The position numbers and the translations under genes were made by a program. Positions 22,197 to 22,201 of a stretch of DNA of 22,201 bases are shown here, piece by piece. The notes under the pieces are model-generated. The model was not told the DNA's origin. It saw only the letters and a list, made by a program, of their open reading frames with translations, and did not search any database. The stretch covers positions 1-22,201 of IMG/VR virus record IMGVR_UViG_3300042894_004589, one strand, 5' to 3'. Every line of letters begins with the position of its first letter. Position 1 is the first letter of the stretch. Origin of the DNA: a virus.

Positions 22197-22201
22197 GCTC
22201 C
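22193..22201 (+). CDS. Start of a further gene, cut by window edge
   Basis: ATG AGC TCC at 22193 overlaps the preceding TGA as ATGA, continuing the tight operon style. Only three codons are visible. Confidence 0.3.

Overview
This window is a segment of a GC-rich double-stranded DNA tailed bacteriophage or prophage (roughly two-thirds G+C by eye, with strong C/G third-position use). Nothing in it identifies the host beyond a high-GC bacterium. No integrase, lysis cassette, tRNA or repressor of a known family was seen, and both ends of the window cut through genes.

Layout. The window is split into two divergent blocks by a gene-free region of about 650 bp (13853-14507). Leftward (minus strand, 13852 down to 1) runs the virion module: small terminase, large terminase, a portal fused to a Mu F-like head morphogenesis domain, a Mu I-like protease/scaffold protein, a decoration-like protein, the major capsid protein, a connector, a Mu gpG-like completion protein, a tail-terminator-position protein, a major tail tube protein, tail assembly chaperones G and GT, the tape measure protein, and a tail protein that runs off the left edge. 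The head genes are Mu-like, but no sheath gene is present, which suggests a non-contractile siphovirus tail. Rightward (plus strand, 14508 to the end) runs a replication/recombination operon: a Toprim primase-DUF927-type helicase fusion, small unknown genes, a YqaJ-type exonuclease, a RecT annealing protein, an HTH-like protein, two small membrane proteins, an unknown protein and a RuvC-like resolvase. Several of these genes overlap by ATGA or GTGA.

How it works together. The primase-helicase, exonuclease, RecT and resolvase form a self-contained replication-recombination kit. The leftward genes build the head and tail.

Most notable signals. (1) A canonical -1 frameshift cassette, C CCA AAA plus a strong hairpin 5 nt downstream, lies at the end of tail chaperone gene G and leads exactly into an ORF with no usable start of its own, giving a 239-aa GT fusion. 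(2) The central divergent region carries 13 exact copies of GGGAAC/GTTCCC, several in 9-bp or 10-bp phase, a candidate origin or master operator. (3) A small plus-strand gene with a winged-helix look sits inside the leftward virion operon, divergent from the protease gene across a 95-bp gap rich in CTAG. (4) An internal start in the protease gene matches the Mu I/Z protease-scaffold arrangement. (5) RecT and the primase-helicase both end in acidic SSB-like tips.
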